Shown here one piece after another: positions 51,619-60,038 of a stretch of 64,000 nt of DNA. The stretch comes from Pseudomonas thivervalensis (lineage in GTDB: Bacteria; Pseudomonadota; Gammaproteobacteria; Pseudomonadales; Pseudomonadaceae): positions 170,632-234,631 of the forward strand of contig NZ_LHVE01000015.1 in the NCBI RefSeq assembly GCF_001269655.1, read 5' to 3'. The notes under the pieces were generated by a model that did no database searches, was not told where the DNA came from, and saw only the letters and a program-made list of their open reading frames with translations. The translations under genes were made by a program, and so were the position numbers. Numbering within the stretch: position 1 is the stretch's first letter; the number at the start of each line of letters is the position of its first letter.

Positions 51619-51660
51619 GGCGCTTTCCCGCGTCAGCGCATGCTGACGTCGGAAAGCGCC
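51619..51660. terminator. Large palindrome after the secreted-protein gene
   Basis: GGCGCTTTCC at 51619-51628 pairs with GGAAAGCGCC at 51651-51660, and an inner TCAGC-GCAT-GCTGA stem lies between. Only a short TTTGG follows, so it is an imperfect terminator or a protein-binding dyad. Position directly behind a stop codon favours a terminator. Confidence 0.55.
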
Positions 51661-51789
51661 TTTGGCTACTGTCAGAGTTGACAGTAGATGACGCCCCCGA
51701 CTTGAGCGAAGCTATCCAGGTTTTTTTACAACCGCCGGCAGGATCGCCAGCGTCAGAAAGTCGAATGTCAACCACCGACAGGGACTGTC

Positions 51790-52317
51790 ATGAGCCTGCT
51801 CACCCGCGATAGCGCCTGTTCACAGCGCCGGGACTGCATCTACCCGGAAAAACAACTCAGCACCCGCCTGGGCTACCCTTCTGCGCGCGACTTTGAAGTA
51901 CACCAGACGACCGACGGACGCGGCAACGGCATCATCGCCCGCAAGCCATTCGCGCCCATGACGCGGATGTGCAGGGTTTCGGGGTTGCTGGTGAGCCGAC
52001 GGCGCCTGCACACGTTGCAGATCCTGCCGGACGTGCACATGTATGACCCACGCTTCGCCGGATTGCTGCTGCACTCCTGCAACCCGAACGTGTTCCTCGA
52101 CATGAGCGAGCTGTGGCTGTGGTCACTGGCTCGTATCGATGAAGGTGACTGCCTGACGATGGACTACGCCAGTACCGAACAGAAACTGTACCGACAGTTC
52201 GCCTGCCGGTGCGGTTCGTACAACTGTCATGGCTGGATTACCGGCTATGACGAACCGCCCAATGAGCAGGGAATGACCTTTCTACGGCACTGGCGTCGTC
52301 AATGTCACCGCGACTGA
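51790..52317 (+). CDS. SET-domain protein (putative protein-lysine methyltransferase) with post-SET Cys motif
   Basis: A 175-residue protein. GRGNGIIARKPF (residues 43-54) is the SAM-binding start of a SET domain, followed by LLLHSCNPNVFLDM (92-105, the NHS-like motif) and GDCLTMDYAST (119-129, with catalytic-type Tyr126). The post-SET-like CRCGSYNCHGWI (139-150) would bind zinc together with other cysteines. This layout mirrors small eukaryotic-type SET enzymes, which use SAM to methylate lysines. The bacterial target is unknown. It is convergent with the carbonic anhydrase gene, with only 10 bp between stops. Confidence 0.82.
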   Translation: MSLLTRDSACSQRRDCIYPEKQLSTRLGYPSARDFEVHQTTDGRGNGIIARKPFAPMTRMCRVSGLLVSRRRLHTLQILPDVHMYDPRFAGLLLHSCNPNVFLDMSELWLWSLARIDEGDCLTMDYASTEQKLYRQFACRCGSYNCHGWITGYDEPPNEQGMTFLRHWRRQCHRD

Positions 52318-52327
52318 CGATCCGGCC

Positions 52328-52972
52328 TCAGGGCGCGCCGACCGGACGCAGCCGATACTGCGGCGGCAATTGCTCGAAACCGCTGATCGTGGTGTCCAGG
52401 CTCTTCCAGCGTCCGTCCTTGATACCGTAGATGCAGCCATGAATCGACAGTTTCTGCCCACGGTGCCAGGCGTTCTGCACGATGCTGGTATGGCCCACGT
52501 TGGCCACCTGCTGGATCACGTTGAGTTCGCACAGGCGGTCGACCCGTTCCTCTTCGGTCGGCAACTGACCCAACGCTTCGCGATGCTCGTAGTACAGGTC
52601 GCGAATCGAGCGCAGCCAGCCGTCGATCAGGCCCAGTTGGCGGTCCTGCATCGAGGCCCGCACACCGCCACAGCCGTAATGGCCGGTGACCAGGATGTGT
52701 TTGACCTTGAGCACGTCCACGGCGTATTGGATCACCGACAGGCAATTGAGGTCCGTGTGCAGCACCACGTTGGCCACGTTGCGGTGTACGAACAGATCGC
52801 CCGGCAGCATGCCGACGATCTCGTTGGCCGGCACCCGCGCATCGGAACAGCCGATCCACAGGTACTCGGGGGTTTGCTGACGAGCCAGCTTGGCGAAGAA
52901 GTCAGGATCCTCCTGCTTGATCGCATCGGCCCAGCGCGCGTTGTTATCAATCAGATCTTGTAATTCGTTCAT
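52328..52972 (-). CDS. can: Beta-class carbonic anhydrase
   Basis: A 214-residue zinc enzyme interconverting CO2 and bicarbonate. Zinc ligands and catalytic dyad are in the Can positions: Cys42 and Asp44-Arg46 (IGCSDARVPANE), His98 and Cys101 (VTGHYGCGGVRA). ATG 52972 has GGAC and GAGG stretches upstream; an extension to 53044 is not supported. Convergent with the SET gene and divergent from a small acidic-protein gene. Confidence 0.96.
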   Translation of the reverse strand: MNELQDLIDNNARWADAIKQEDPDFFAKLARQQTPEYLWIGCSDARVPANEIVGMLPGDLFVHRNVANVVLHTDLNCLSVIQYAVDVLKVKHILVTGHYGCGGVRASMQDRQLGLIDGWLRSIRDLYYEHREALGQLPTEEERVDRLCELNVIQQVANVGHTSIVQNAWHRGQKLSIHGCIYGIKDGRWKSLDTTISGFEQLPPQYRLRPVGAP

Positions 52973-53104
52973 GCTGTCCAGCCTCGATAGAGAGTGCGCA
53001 ACTGTGACAGACGACCGCCGGTCGAGGTCACGTCGGCGACGCATTGGAATTCCTGGCTGCGCTGCCGGTCGACACCAGTAAGGCCCACAGTATGAGGAAT
53101 TGCC

Positions 53105-53509
53105 ATGAATGATTCACGACGCCCCTTCGATGCGACGCAACCGGAACCCATCGACGACAACGAGGATCGCATGGGCTCGATGCATGAGTTGGAGTTCGAC
53201 GACGAACAGCCCAGCGCGAAGATCGGCGACGAACTGCCGAAAGACGAGCGCGAACAGCTGATGCCTCGTGAACGCGTGCGTGAAGCGGGCATGACAGGCG
53301 CCTCGACGGATGATCACCAATCGACTGACGACGACATGAGCCCGGAAACCCTCATCCGCGAAGACGGCGCCCGGGACGCCTCCGAGGCCGGCGACGACGA
53401 GCAGGCGGATTGGGACCTGAGTGTCGTGCATGAAAACGACATTGGCGGAGGCGGTGGGTTGGACGAAGCGGAAATGGCCGATATCGATCCGCTGGATGGC
53501 AAGCGCTAA
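53105..53509 (+). CDS. Strongly acidic hypothetical protein
   Basis: A 134-residue protein very rich in Asp and Glu (for example IDDNEDRMGSMHELEFDDEQ and ASEAGDDEQADWDLSVVHEN) with a GGGGG turn near the end. It is low complexity, probably disordered, and lacks a signal peptide or membrane helix. Similar proteins in pseudomonads have been labelled serine kinase/phosphatase, but I see no kinase or phosphatase motif here. GAGGAATTGCC precedes the ATG. Confidence 0.65.
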   Translation: MNDSRRPFDATQPEPIDDNEDRMGSMHELEFDDEQPSAKIGDELPKDEREQLMPRERVREAGMTGASTDDHQSTDDDMSPETLIREDGARDASEAGDDEQADWDLSVVHENDIGGGGGLDEAEMADIDPLDGKR

Positions 53510-53517
53510 CCCGACCC

Positions 53518-53609
53518 TGTGGGAGCGAGCCTGCTCGCGAAAGCGGTGGGTCAGCCTGTATCAAATGTCGGATGTGCCGAAGCCATCGCGAGCAAGCCCG
53601 CTCCCACAG
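53518..53609. repeat. REP pair (family 2)
   Basis: TGTGGGAGCGAGCCTGCTCG from 53518 and CGAGCAAGCCCGCTCCCACA ending at 53609, between the convergent acidic-protein gene and rimI. Confidence 0.9.
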
Positions 53610-53623
53610 AGAGTCGTGGCCGT

Positions 53624-54076
53624 TCAATCCACCAAGGTACACGCCATGACCACCGCATCCTCGCGCCCCCCCACCGCCGGGTAGTAATCCCGGCGCCGGC
53701 CCACTTCGTTGAAGCCATAGCGCTCATACAACCGGAACGCCGTCCGATTGCTGTCGCGCACTTCCAGGAAGCATTCCCGGGCTTCGGCCTTGTAGGCAAT
53801 CGACATCAGGTGTTCCAGCAGACGCAAGCCCAGGCCGCGGCCCTGGTTTTCCGGCTTGACGGTGATGTTGAGCAGGTGCGCCTCGTCCAGGATGATCTGC
53901 ACCACCCCGTGGCCCACTTGCTGCTGGCCTTCGAACATCAACCAGATCTGGTATTTGCCCAGCCCGTCGAGAAATATTCCCCGGGTCCAGGGGTGGCTGT
54001 AGGCCGCGTATTCGATTTTCAGTACAGCGTCGAGGTCCGCCTCGGTCATCGGGCGGAACGATACAGCGTCACTCAT
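53624..54076 (-). CDS. rimI: Ribosomal protein S18 alanine N-acetyltransferase
   Basis: A 150-residue GNAT enzyme that acetylates the N-terminal Ala of S18. IEYAAYSHPWTRGIFLDGL, the acetyl-CoA loop LLNITVKPENQGRGLGLRLLEHL and EVRDSNRTAFRLYERYGFNEVGRRRDYYP are diagnostic. It overlaps the upstream gene by 8 bp. The holD-rimI pairing of E. coli appears conserved here. Confidence 0.95.
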   Translation of the reverse strand: MSDAVSFRPMTEADLDAVLKIEYAAYSHPWTRGIFLDGLGKYQIWLMFEGQQQVGHGVVQIILDEAHLLNITVKPENQGRGLGLRLLEHLMSIAYKAEARECFLEVRDSNRTAFRLYERYGFNEVGRRRDYYPAVGGREDAVVMACTLVD

Positions 54077-54848
54077 TCGATTCTTTCCAACGCGCCATCA
54101 GCCGGCGCATGGCTTGCCAGACATCAGCCTTGCGCTGTGGCGTTTCCATTAACAGTTCCAGCCCGGGCAACGCCCAGGCCGAGCCCAGGCCTTCGACCTG
54201 CAGTTCGCGATTGAACGCTTCGGCATCCGCCTCGCCGGCAAACTTCACCGCCGGCAGGCCGATCAGCCACAGGCACACGCAGGGCGCGTCTTCGAGGCGC
54301 GCCGAAACGAAGCCCTGGACGAAATCCCGTGCCGCTTCAGGCCCTTGGTCCATGGTGCCGCGTGACAACAGCGGCCAGCGTACCGGTTCGCCAATGATCT
54401 GCGGACTGTCCGGCAGACCGGCGGCGCGCAGCATGTCCTTGAGCAGCAGGTAGGCCGGATCGCGGCTTTGAAACGGCTCGCCCGTGGGCAACTCCACCAA
54501 CAGCAGGCAACGCCCGGCCCGCAGCAATTGCAGGGCGAAACGCGGCGGGGCGACATAGGAGGCCTTGGGCGGCGCCTCGACCACCTCCTCCACCACCTTG
54601 GCATTGGTGCGGGTCGAGGCCAGACTCGGGCGCGGCACTTCGATTTTTGGTCGCTCGGAGGCTGGCGCTGGCGGCTCGGCGACCGTCTTGGCCACAGGCG
54701 CCGTCACGACCGGCGCGACGTACTCGGGCTCGGGCGTTTCCAGCAGTTCGGGCCGCGACGGGGCGGCGAACGGCAATTCGGTACGCGGCAGCCAGTTGAC
54801 CACCTGCATGGCGGTCAGATAGGCGCGGCGGCGGGACTCGATAAGCAA
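54069..54848 (-). CDS. holD: Candidate DNA polymerase III psi subunit (cryptic HolD)
   Basis: A 259-residue protein overlapping rimI, as holD does in E. coli. The N terminus SRRRAYLTAMQVVNWLPRTELP resembles the chi-binding start of psi; a long Pro/Ala/Val linker (about 35-100) leads to a C-terminal domain (RFALQLLRAGRCLLLVELPTG ... WPLLSRGTMDQGPEAARDFVQGFV) that fits the psi fold region. Pseudomonad psi is known to be longer and hard to detect by similarity. The start is TTG 54848 to keep the N-terminal motif; ATG 54809 is the alternative. Family placement is inferred mainly from position and N-terminal likeness. Confidence 0.6.
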   Translation of the reverse strand: MLIESRRRAYLTAMQVVNWLPRTELPFAAPSRPELLETPEPEYVAPVVTAPVAKTVAEPPAPASERPKIEVPRPSLASTRTNAKVVEEVVEAPPKASYVAPPRFALQLLRAGRCLLLVELPTGEPFQSRDPAYLLLKDMLRAAGLPDSPQIIGEPVRWPLLSRGTMDQGPEAARDFVQGFVSARLEDAPCVCLWLIGLPAVKFAGEADAEAFNRELQVEGLGSAWALPGLELLMETPQRKADVWQAMRRLMARWKESNE

Positions 54849-55029
54849 GGGTCGGCCACTTGTGGATAACTGAAAGTGGAAGCGATTCTACCGCCCTTCT
54901 ACGCGGATCGCTTCCCTGTCGCTTGATTAGTTGCTCAATACACGACGACAGTCCGTCCAAGGGGTGAATCGCAACCGGCCCTATGCAGTACAATCGCCGC
55001 TTTTAATTGCCAACCCGACGGCCATTGCG

Positions 55030-56310
55030 ATGATCGAACCCAAGCGCGTCTTGCGCGCCCTCGCTGAACACTGGGCATTGCTGGAACCTTTGTGCGAGCA
55101 CTTCGACCAGGGCACCCTGAGCCTCAACGAACTGCGTTCACAGCTGGCCGCCCAACAATTGGACAGCACGCCCCAGGACATCACCAGTCTGCTGGACGTG
55201 TGGATCCGCCTGGACATCCTCGTACCGGTGGCGAAAAGCCCGAACCGCTTCGAACTCAATGCCCAGATCCATGATTTCCTCGCCTACCTGCGCCGCGAGC
55301 ACCGCCTGGGCCTGTGCCTGGAAATCGAAGCCTACCTGCGCCACCTCGAGCGCCTGGCCGGCTACATCCAGGACGCCTTCGATGTGCGCGACGGCAACGA
55401 CCTGGCCCGCCAGTTGCGCCTGCTGGACATGCGCGTGCGCGATGTCCTGAAGAAACTCGCCAACGATGAACAGGCCCTTGTGGCCGTGGCCGAACGGGCC
55501 AAGACCAGTGACCGACAGATCCCGCTGCGCCAGCGCTACGCCGAAGTGCTGGCGACCTGGGACGAATACGTTGAGCCGATGATCCAGTTGGTGAACGCCG
55601 ACGGCGCCTTCGAGCAAGGCGTGCGCAAGGTCGAGAACGTGCTGTTGCGCATGCTCACCGAACAGCAGCGCCTCGGCCACCTGGTGGACGACGACATGCT
55701 GCTGCGCACCCACGCGCGCATCCTGGAGATGCAGACCAGCGCCCAACTGACCCTGCGACATGCCCGTGAGCTGCTCCTGCCGCTGCGTGAAGAGGCTCGC
55801 CGCCACAACGCCGTGACCCGTGGCGCCGCCCTGGCCCTGGCGGCCATTCGCCGCAAAGGCATCGACGCCGTGCCGCAAGCCGCCATGCCGCTGTTCACCC
55901 GGCCACAAAGCACCTTCCTGGGCAGCGCCAGCCAGGTCGAAGCCTATGTCTATGCCCTGGCCCGCTTCGAGCCGAAACCGGCGCGTTTCCCCAAGTCCCA
56001 CAAGACTCACAAGGGTGGCGAAGCGCCGCGTGCGCCACGCACCGTGCGCGAGATGGTCGAGCGCTGCGAAGATGCCCTGCCGATGCCGGACTTGATGACC
56101 TGGCTGCTGGAGCAGGAGCCGGACGGCGCCACCGACGAATTGCTGTACTGGTTCTCGCGCCTGTCGCGGGAAAAACGCTTCAAGCGCGAGCGTCTGGAAC
56201 GCCGCGAATACCACACTCACGAGCATCAGGTCAGCCTGCGCTCCTTCGCCCTGCTCTCGGCCGGCGACACCGCCGCCGAGGATTCTGCGAGCATCCCCCA
56301 TGCATCTTGA
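55030..56310 (+). CDS. mksF: MksF, kleisin subunit of the MksBEF condensin
   Basis: A 426-residue MukF-like protein. The N-terminal winged-helix dimer region (IEPKRVLRALAEHWALLEPL) is followed by a long helical middle (YIQDAFDVRDGNDLARQLRLLDMRVRDVLKKL) and a charged C-terminal winged-helix part (LYWFSRLSREKRFKRERLERREY). It would bridge the MksB heads and recruit MksE. ATG 55030 is the natural start; an extension to 54931 lies in the divergent promoter region. It overlaps mksE by 11 bp. Confidence 0.88.
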   Translation: MIEPKRVLRALAEHWALLEPLCEHFDQGTLSLNELRSQLAAQQLDSTPQDITSLLDVWIRLDILVPVAKSPNRFELNAQIHDFLAYLRREHRLGLCLEIEAYLRHLERLAGYIQDAFDVRDGNDLARQLRLLDMRVRDVLKKLANDEQALVAVAERAKTSDRQIPLRQRYAEVLATWDEYVEPMIQLVNADGAFEQGVRKVENVLLRMLTEQQRLGHLVDDDMLLRTHARILEMQTSAQLTLRHARELLLPLREEARRHNAVTRGAALALAAIRRKGIDAVPQAAMPLFTRPQSTFLGSASQVEAYVYALARFEPKPARFPKSHKTHKGGEAPRAPRTVREMVERCEDALPMPDLMTWLLEQEPDGATDELLYWFSRLSREKRFKRERLERREYHTHEHQVSLRSFALLSAGDTAAEDSASIPHAS

Positions 56311-57001
56311 TCTATCCGAACTGTCCCAGCTGGCGCCGATCTTCCGCGAGCTGTTCAAGGGCTATCACGTCAGCCGCCGTGACCCTGAGCTGTACGCGCA
56401 ACTGTCGAACTTCCAGGACCAATACCGCACCCTGTTCAAGGCCCTGGGCTTCGAGCTGGTGTGCGACACCCGTGGTTTCTACTACTTCGTGCCGGACCTG
56501 GCCGCCGCCGCGGTGAACAAGACCGCCCAGCGCCTGGCCCTGTTCACTTTCATCCTCGTCGAGCACCTGGCTGACCAGGGCCGCGACCCGATCGCCGTGC
56601 TCGACGGCGGCAGCCTGGGCCGCGACGAGCTGCCTTCGTTGCTGGAAAAATACCGCGACCTGTTCATCCAGGCCGAAGTACAGACCCAGGAAGAACTGGA
56701 AGAAAAAATCATGCGCCGCATGACCCAACTGGGTTTTGCCAGCGAAGAGAACGGCGTGTACCGCTTCCTGCCGCCCATGCATCGTTTCCTCGACGTTTGC
56801 CTGTCGGTCCAGCAGGACCGCGACCTGGCTGCCAGCCTGCACAGCGTGCTGCCATTGCCGGCACCGGTATTGATCGACGAAGACAGCGACGAAAAACTGC
56901 TGCAGACCGATGATCCGCTGGACCTCAGCGAATTCGAAGGTGAAAGCGAAGAAGACGCCCTGGCCCGCGCCATTGCCGAAGAACAGGAGACCGACGCATG
57001 A
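56300..57001 (+). CDS. mksE: MksE subunit of the MksBEF condensin
   Basis: A 233-residue MukE-like protein: LAPIFRELFKGYHVSRRDPELYAQL, FELVCDTRGFYYFVPDLAAAAVNKTAQRLALFTFILVEHLADQGRDP, and an acidic C terminus (DEDSDEKLLQTDDPLDLSEFEGESEEDALARA). It binds the kleisin and regulates the complex. It overlaps mksF by 11 bp and the mksB start by 4 bp (ATGA), so all three genes are translationally coupled. Confidence 0.9.
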   Translation: MHLDLSELSQLAPIFRELFKGYHVSRRDPELYAQLSNFQDQYRTLFKALGFELVCDTRGFYYFVPDLAAAAVNKTAQRLALFTFILVEHLADQGRDPIAVLDGGSLGRDELPSLLEKYRDLFIQAEVQTQEELEEKIMRRMTQLGFASEENGVYRFLPPMHRFLDVCLSVQQDRDLAASLHSVLPLPAPVLIDEDSDEKLLQTDDPLDLSEFEGESEEDALARAIAEEQETDA

Positions 57002-59838
57002 GCAAGGAACGCTACGGCATCCGCCGCTTTGCCCTTTTGAACACCGCCGGCTACAGCCTCGGTTTGTTCCCGCTGGAAGAACCGCTGTCGGTGTACGGCG
57101 CGAACAACCTGGGTAAATCCGCCTCGATCAACGCTTTGCAGTTCCCGATCCTGGCGCGCATGTCGGACATGAGCTTCGGCAAGTACAGCCTGGAGCAATC
57201 CCGGCGCTTCTACTTTGCCTCGGACACCAGCTACATCCTGGTGGAAGTCGCCCTGCCCCACGGCCCGCACGTGATTGGCGTGGTCGGTCGCGGCCCTGGC
57301 GGCGGTTTCGGTCACCAGTTCTTTGCCTATGCCGGCAAACTGGACCTGGCCCACTATCAGAAAAACGACACCTGCCTGCGGCAGAAAGAGCTGTTCACCA
57401 ACCTGGAACGCGAAGGCCTGAAAGCCTACGAGCTCAAACCCGATGAACTGCGACGCCTGTTGGTGGGTGGCCACACCTCGATCCCCCTGGACCTGACGCT
57501 GATCCCGCTACGCTCCACTAGCGAGCAAAGCCTCAAGACCTTCCGCGCACTGTTCATCAACCTGCTGCACATGCGTGAAATCACCGCGGCCAAGCTCAAG
57601 CAACTGTTCCTCGACGCGTTCGAGCACAGCCTGCGCTCCGGCAGCGTGGACTACATTGCTGCGTGCGAAGAAGCCTTCCGCGATGTACGACGCATGGAGC
57701 AGGACTACAACTCCCTGGTAGCGGCCGGTCCGCTGGTGGAAGCCCTGGCCAATGGCGTGAAGCAGCGCGATATTCTGCGTGGCAAACTGCATCGCCTCTC
57801 GCCGTTGCTCGACTCGCTGCTGGGCACTTGGTCGGACTACGCCAGTGCGCGCAAGGAAGAGTTGACCATCCAGGCCGAACACTACCGCAACGAGCAGGAT
57901 TCGCTGCAGAACGACCAACGCGGCGGCACCCAGGAACTGATGCGCCTGGAACGGGAAATCAGCGGCATCCAGCGCTGGATCGGCGAGTTGTCGGTGCTCA
58001 AGAACCGCTTTGCCCTGGTGGATGACGTCAAGGTGCTGGAGCAGCAACTGCTCGCCGCCAAGGACGCCCATGACGAACTGGCCGGCGCCCTGGCCCAGTC
58101 CCGGCAATTCAGCGCCGAAGACCTGGAAGAGCGCCTGCGGGACCTGGAAAAACGCCTGAAGTCGGTCAAGCAGCAACTCGATCACGCCGACAACAACAGC
58201 TACGCCCGCCTGCGGGAAGAATTCTCGCAGCAGGACGTCGAGCGCCTGATGCGCCTGTTCAACAGCGCCCTGTTCAGCCTGCCGCTGGGCGAACACGGTA
58301 TTGCGCTGGACGAGAACGGCGAGTGGGTCAAATCCATGGAGCTGATCCTCGACGGCTTCAAGGGTGAGCGCTTCGAAGTGCCAGGCCTGTCCATCGACCT
58401 GTCCCACATCGAGCCGCCGGCCTTGCAAGCCCTGGCCGACCGCGCCGCGCTGCGCGATCAGAAAGAGCGCCTGGAAAAAGAATTCAAGCAGCTCAAGACC
58501 CAGCAAGCCGTGGCCGCCGACCGCGCCGCGAGCAAGACCCAGACCGAAGCACTGTATCAGCAGGTCCTCGATGCACAGAAAGCCTTGGAAGACTTCCGTC
58601 GCACCCAGACCTTGAGCGCCGAAGAGGGCGAGAAGCTCGAGCAACTCGCGCAGATGGAAGCCGCCCAGGACGAGCTCAAGCGCTCCAGCGATGCCTTCAC
58701 CGAGCGCGTCCAGCAGTTGTCCGCGAAATTGCAACTGGTGGGTCGGCAGATCGCCGACATGGAAGCCAAGCAACGCACCCTCGACGATGCCCTGCGCCGT
58801 CGTCAGTTGCTGCCGGCGGACCTGCCGTTCGGCACGCCGTTCATGGACCCGGTCGACGATTCCATGGACAACCTGCTGCCGCTGCTCAACGACTATCAGG
58901 ACAGTTGGCAAGGCCTGTTGCGGGTCGATGGCCAGATCGAAGCGCTGTATGCCCAGGTGCGCCTCAAGGGCGTGGCCAAGTTCGACAGCGAAGATGACAT
59001 GGAGCGGCGCCTGCAACTGCTGATCAACGCCTATGCCCACCGCACCGACGAAGCCCTGACCCTGGGCAAGGCGCGCCGTGCGGCCGTGACCGATATCGCC
59101 CGGACCCTGCGCAACATCCGCAGCGACTACGACAGCCTCGAGCATCAACTGGCGCTGTTCAACCGCGAGATCAACAAGCGCCAGGTGTCCAACCTGCAGA
59201 GCTTCCGTATCGTCCTGGCACCGAACAAGGAAGCGCTCAAGCACATTGACCAGATCATCCACAGCGCCGGCCAGTACGAAGAAGGCGAGACGCTGTCGGT
59301 GTTCGACCTCAGCCAGAGCGCCGAGCAGGACAACAAGAACGAAGAAGCCAAGGAATACCTGGCACGGTTGGTGGCGGCGAACCACAACCAGCTCGGCCTC
59401 AAGGACCTGTTCGAACTCGCATTCGAGATCACCAAGGTCAATGGCCAGCCCGTGATCCACACCGACATCGACGGCGCGGCGTCCAACGGCACCACCATGA
59501 CCATCAAGGCGCTGACCAACATGTACTTGTTGCTGCACCTGATGGACCGCGAACAGGCCGGCCGCGTGCGCTTGCCGTACTACCTGGACGAAGCGGCGGA
59601 CATCGACGAGAAAAACCAGGCCGCACTGCTGGAAACCAGCCTGCAACTGGGCTTCGTACCGATCCTGGCGAGCGTGAAGCCGCAAGTCTGCGCCAGTGTC
59701 GCCATCGACCTGGAAGGCGGCAGCGGCCCGAACGGCATCTACATTGACGAAGCGGACTGGAAATACATCCGTCGTCACGATGCGGTGAAGGCCACGGTGA
59801 ATGTACAGGCCGACGAGCCGGAGCTGGATTCGGTGTGA
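56998..59838 (+). CDS. mksB: MksB, SMC-like ATPase of the MksBEF condensin
   Basis: A 946-residue SMC-type protein. The head carries the Walker A loop VYGANNLGKSASINALQF (residues 32-49) and, near the C terminus, a signature-like AASNGTTMTIKALTNMYLLLHL (about 828-848) and Walker B PYYLDEAADIDEKNQ (about 860-875). Between them are two long coiled-coil arms (REEFSQQDVERLMRLF; EEGEKLEQLAQMEAAQDELK) and a short hinge. The complex organises chromosomes alongside or instead of MukBEF/SMC. It is the last gene; no MksG (TOPRIM nuclease) follows, so this is not a full Wadjet-type plasmid-defence operon. Confidence 0.93.
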   Translation: MSKERYGIRRFALLNTAGYSLGLFPLEEPLSVYGANNLGKSASINALQFPILARMSDMSFGKYSLEQSRRFYFASDTSYILVEVALPHGPHVIGVVGRGPGGGFGHQFFAYAGKLDLAHYQKNDTCLRQKELFTNLEREGLKAYELKPDELRRLLVGGHTSIPLDLTLIPLRSTSEQSLKTFRALFINLLHMREITAAKLKQLFLDAFEHSLRSGSVDYIAACEEAFRDVRRMEQDYNSLVAAGPLVEALANGVKQRDILRGKLHRLSPLLDSLLGTWSDYASARKEELTIQAEHYRNEQDSLQNDQRGGTQELMRLEREISGIQRWIGELSVLKNRFALVDDVKVLEQQLLAAKDAHDELAGALAQSRQFSAEDLEERLRDLEKRLKSVKQQLDHADNNSYARLREEFSQQDVERLMRLFNSALFSLPLGEHGIALDENGEWVKSMELILDGFKGERFEVPGLSIDLSHIEPPALQALADRAALRDQKERLEKEFKQLKTQQAVAADRAASKTQTEALYQQVLDAQKALEDFRRTQTLSAEEGEKLEQLAQMEAAQDELKRSSDAFTERVQQLSAKLQLVGRQIADMEAKQRTLDDALRRRQLLPADLPFGTPFMDPVDDSMDNLLPLLNDYQDSWQGLLRVDGQIEALYAQVRLKGVAKFDSEDDMERRLQLLINAYAHRTDEALTLGKARRAAVTDIARTLRNIRSDYDSLEHQLALFNREINKRQVSNLQSFRIVLAPNKEALKHIDQIIHSAGQYEEGETLSVFDLSQSAEQDNKNEEAKEYLARLVAANHNQLGLKDLFELAFEITKVNGQPVIHTDIDGAASNGTTMTIKALTNMYLLLHLMDREQAGRVRLPYYLDEAADIDEKNQAALLETSLQLGFVPILASVKPQVCASVAIDLEGGSGPNGIYIDEADWKYIRRHDAVKATVNVQADEPELDSV

Positions 59839-59855
59839 TGTGAATATCCGGATGT

Positions 59856-59894
59856 AAAAAAGGCCGCGGTCCATTGGATCGCGGCCTTTTTTTT
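59856..59894 (+). terminator. Rho-independent terminator of mksFEB
   Basis: AAAAAAGGCCGCG, a short loop around GTCCATTGGAT, CGCGGCCTTTTTTTT, starting about 18 bp after the mksB stop codon. Strong on the plus strand and, because of its A-rich left side, possibly also for transcripts from the right. Confidence 0.93.
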
Positions 59895-59918
59895 ATTTCG
59901 AATACTATTGATGGCCCC

Positions 59919-60011
59919 ATCGCGAGCAGGCTCGCTCCCACAGGTTTGGCGTCGTTCATGGCAATCAAGTACGACATTCATCCATTGTGGGAGCGAGCCT
60001 GCTCGCGATGA
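59919..60011. repeat. REP pair (family 2)
   Basis: CGCGAGCAGGCTCGCTCCCA ending at 59943 and TGTGGGAGCGAGCCTGCTCG from 59988 face each other between the convergent mksB and pqiB genes. Confidence 0.9.
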
Positions 60012-60038
60012 CATCAGAACAGGCTAACGCCACCCCAA

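Noticed and set aside
53105..53509. Serine kinase or phosphatase function for the acidic protein
   Set aside because: No kinase or phosphatase motif is visible in a low-complexity acidic chain; only a possible legacy label.
55030..59838. Complete Wadjet (JetABCD) defence system
   Set aside because: The fourth gene for the TOPRIM nuclease is absent; the operon closes with a terminator.
57508..59874. 788-codon open frame opposite mksB
   Set aside because: Shadow of the coiled-coil gene; low-complexity Gln/Val/Leu composition without motifs.
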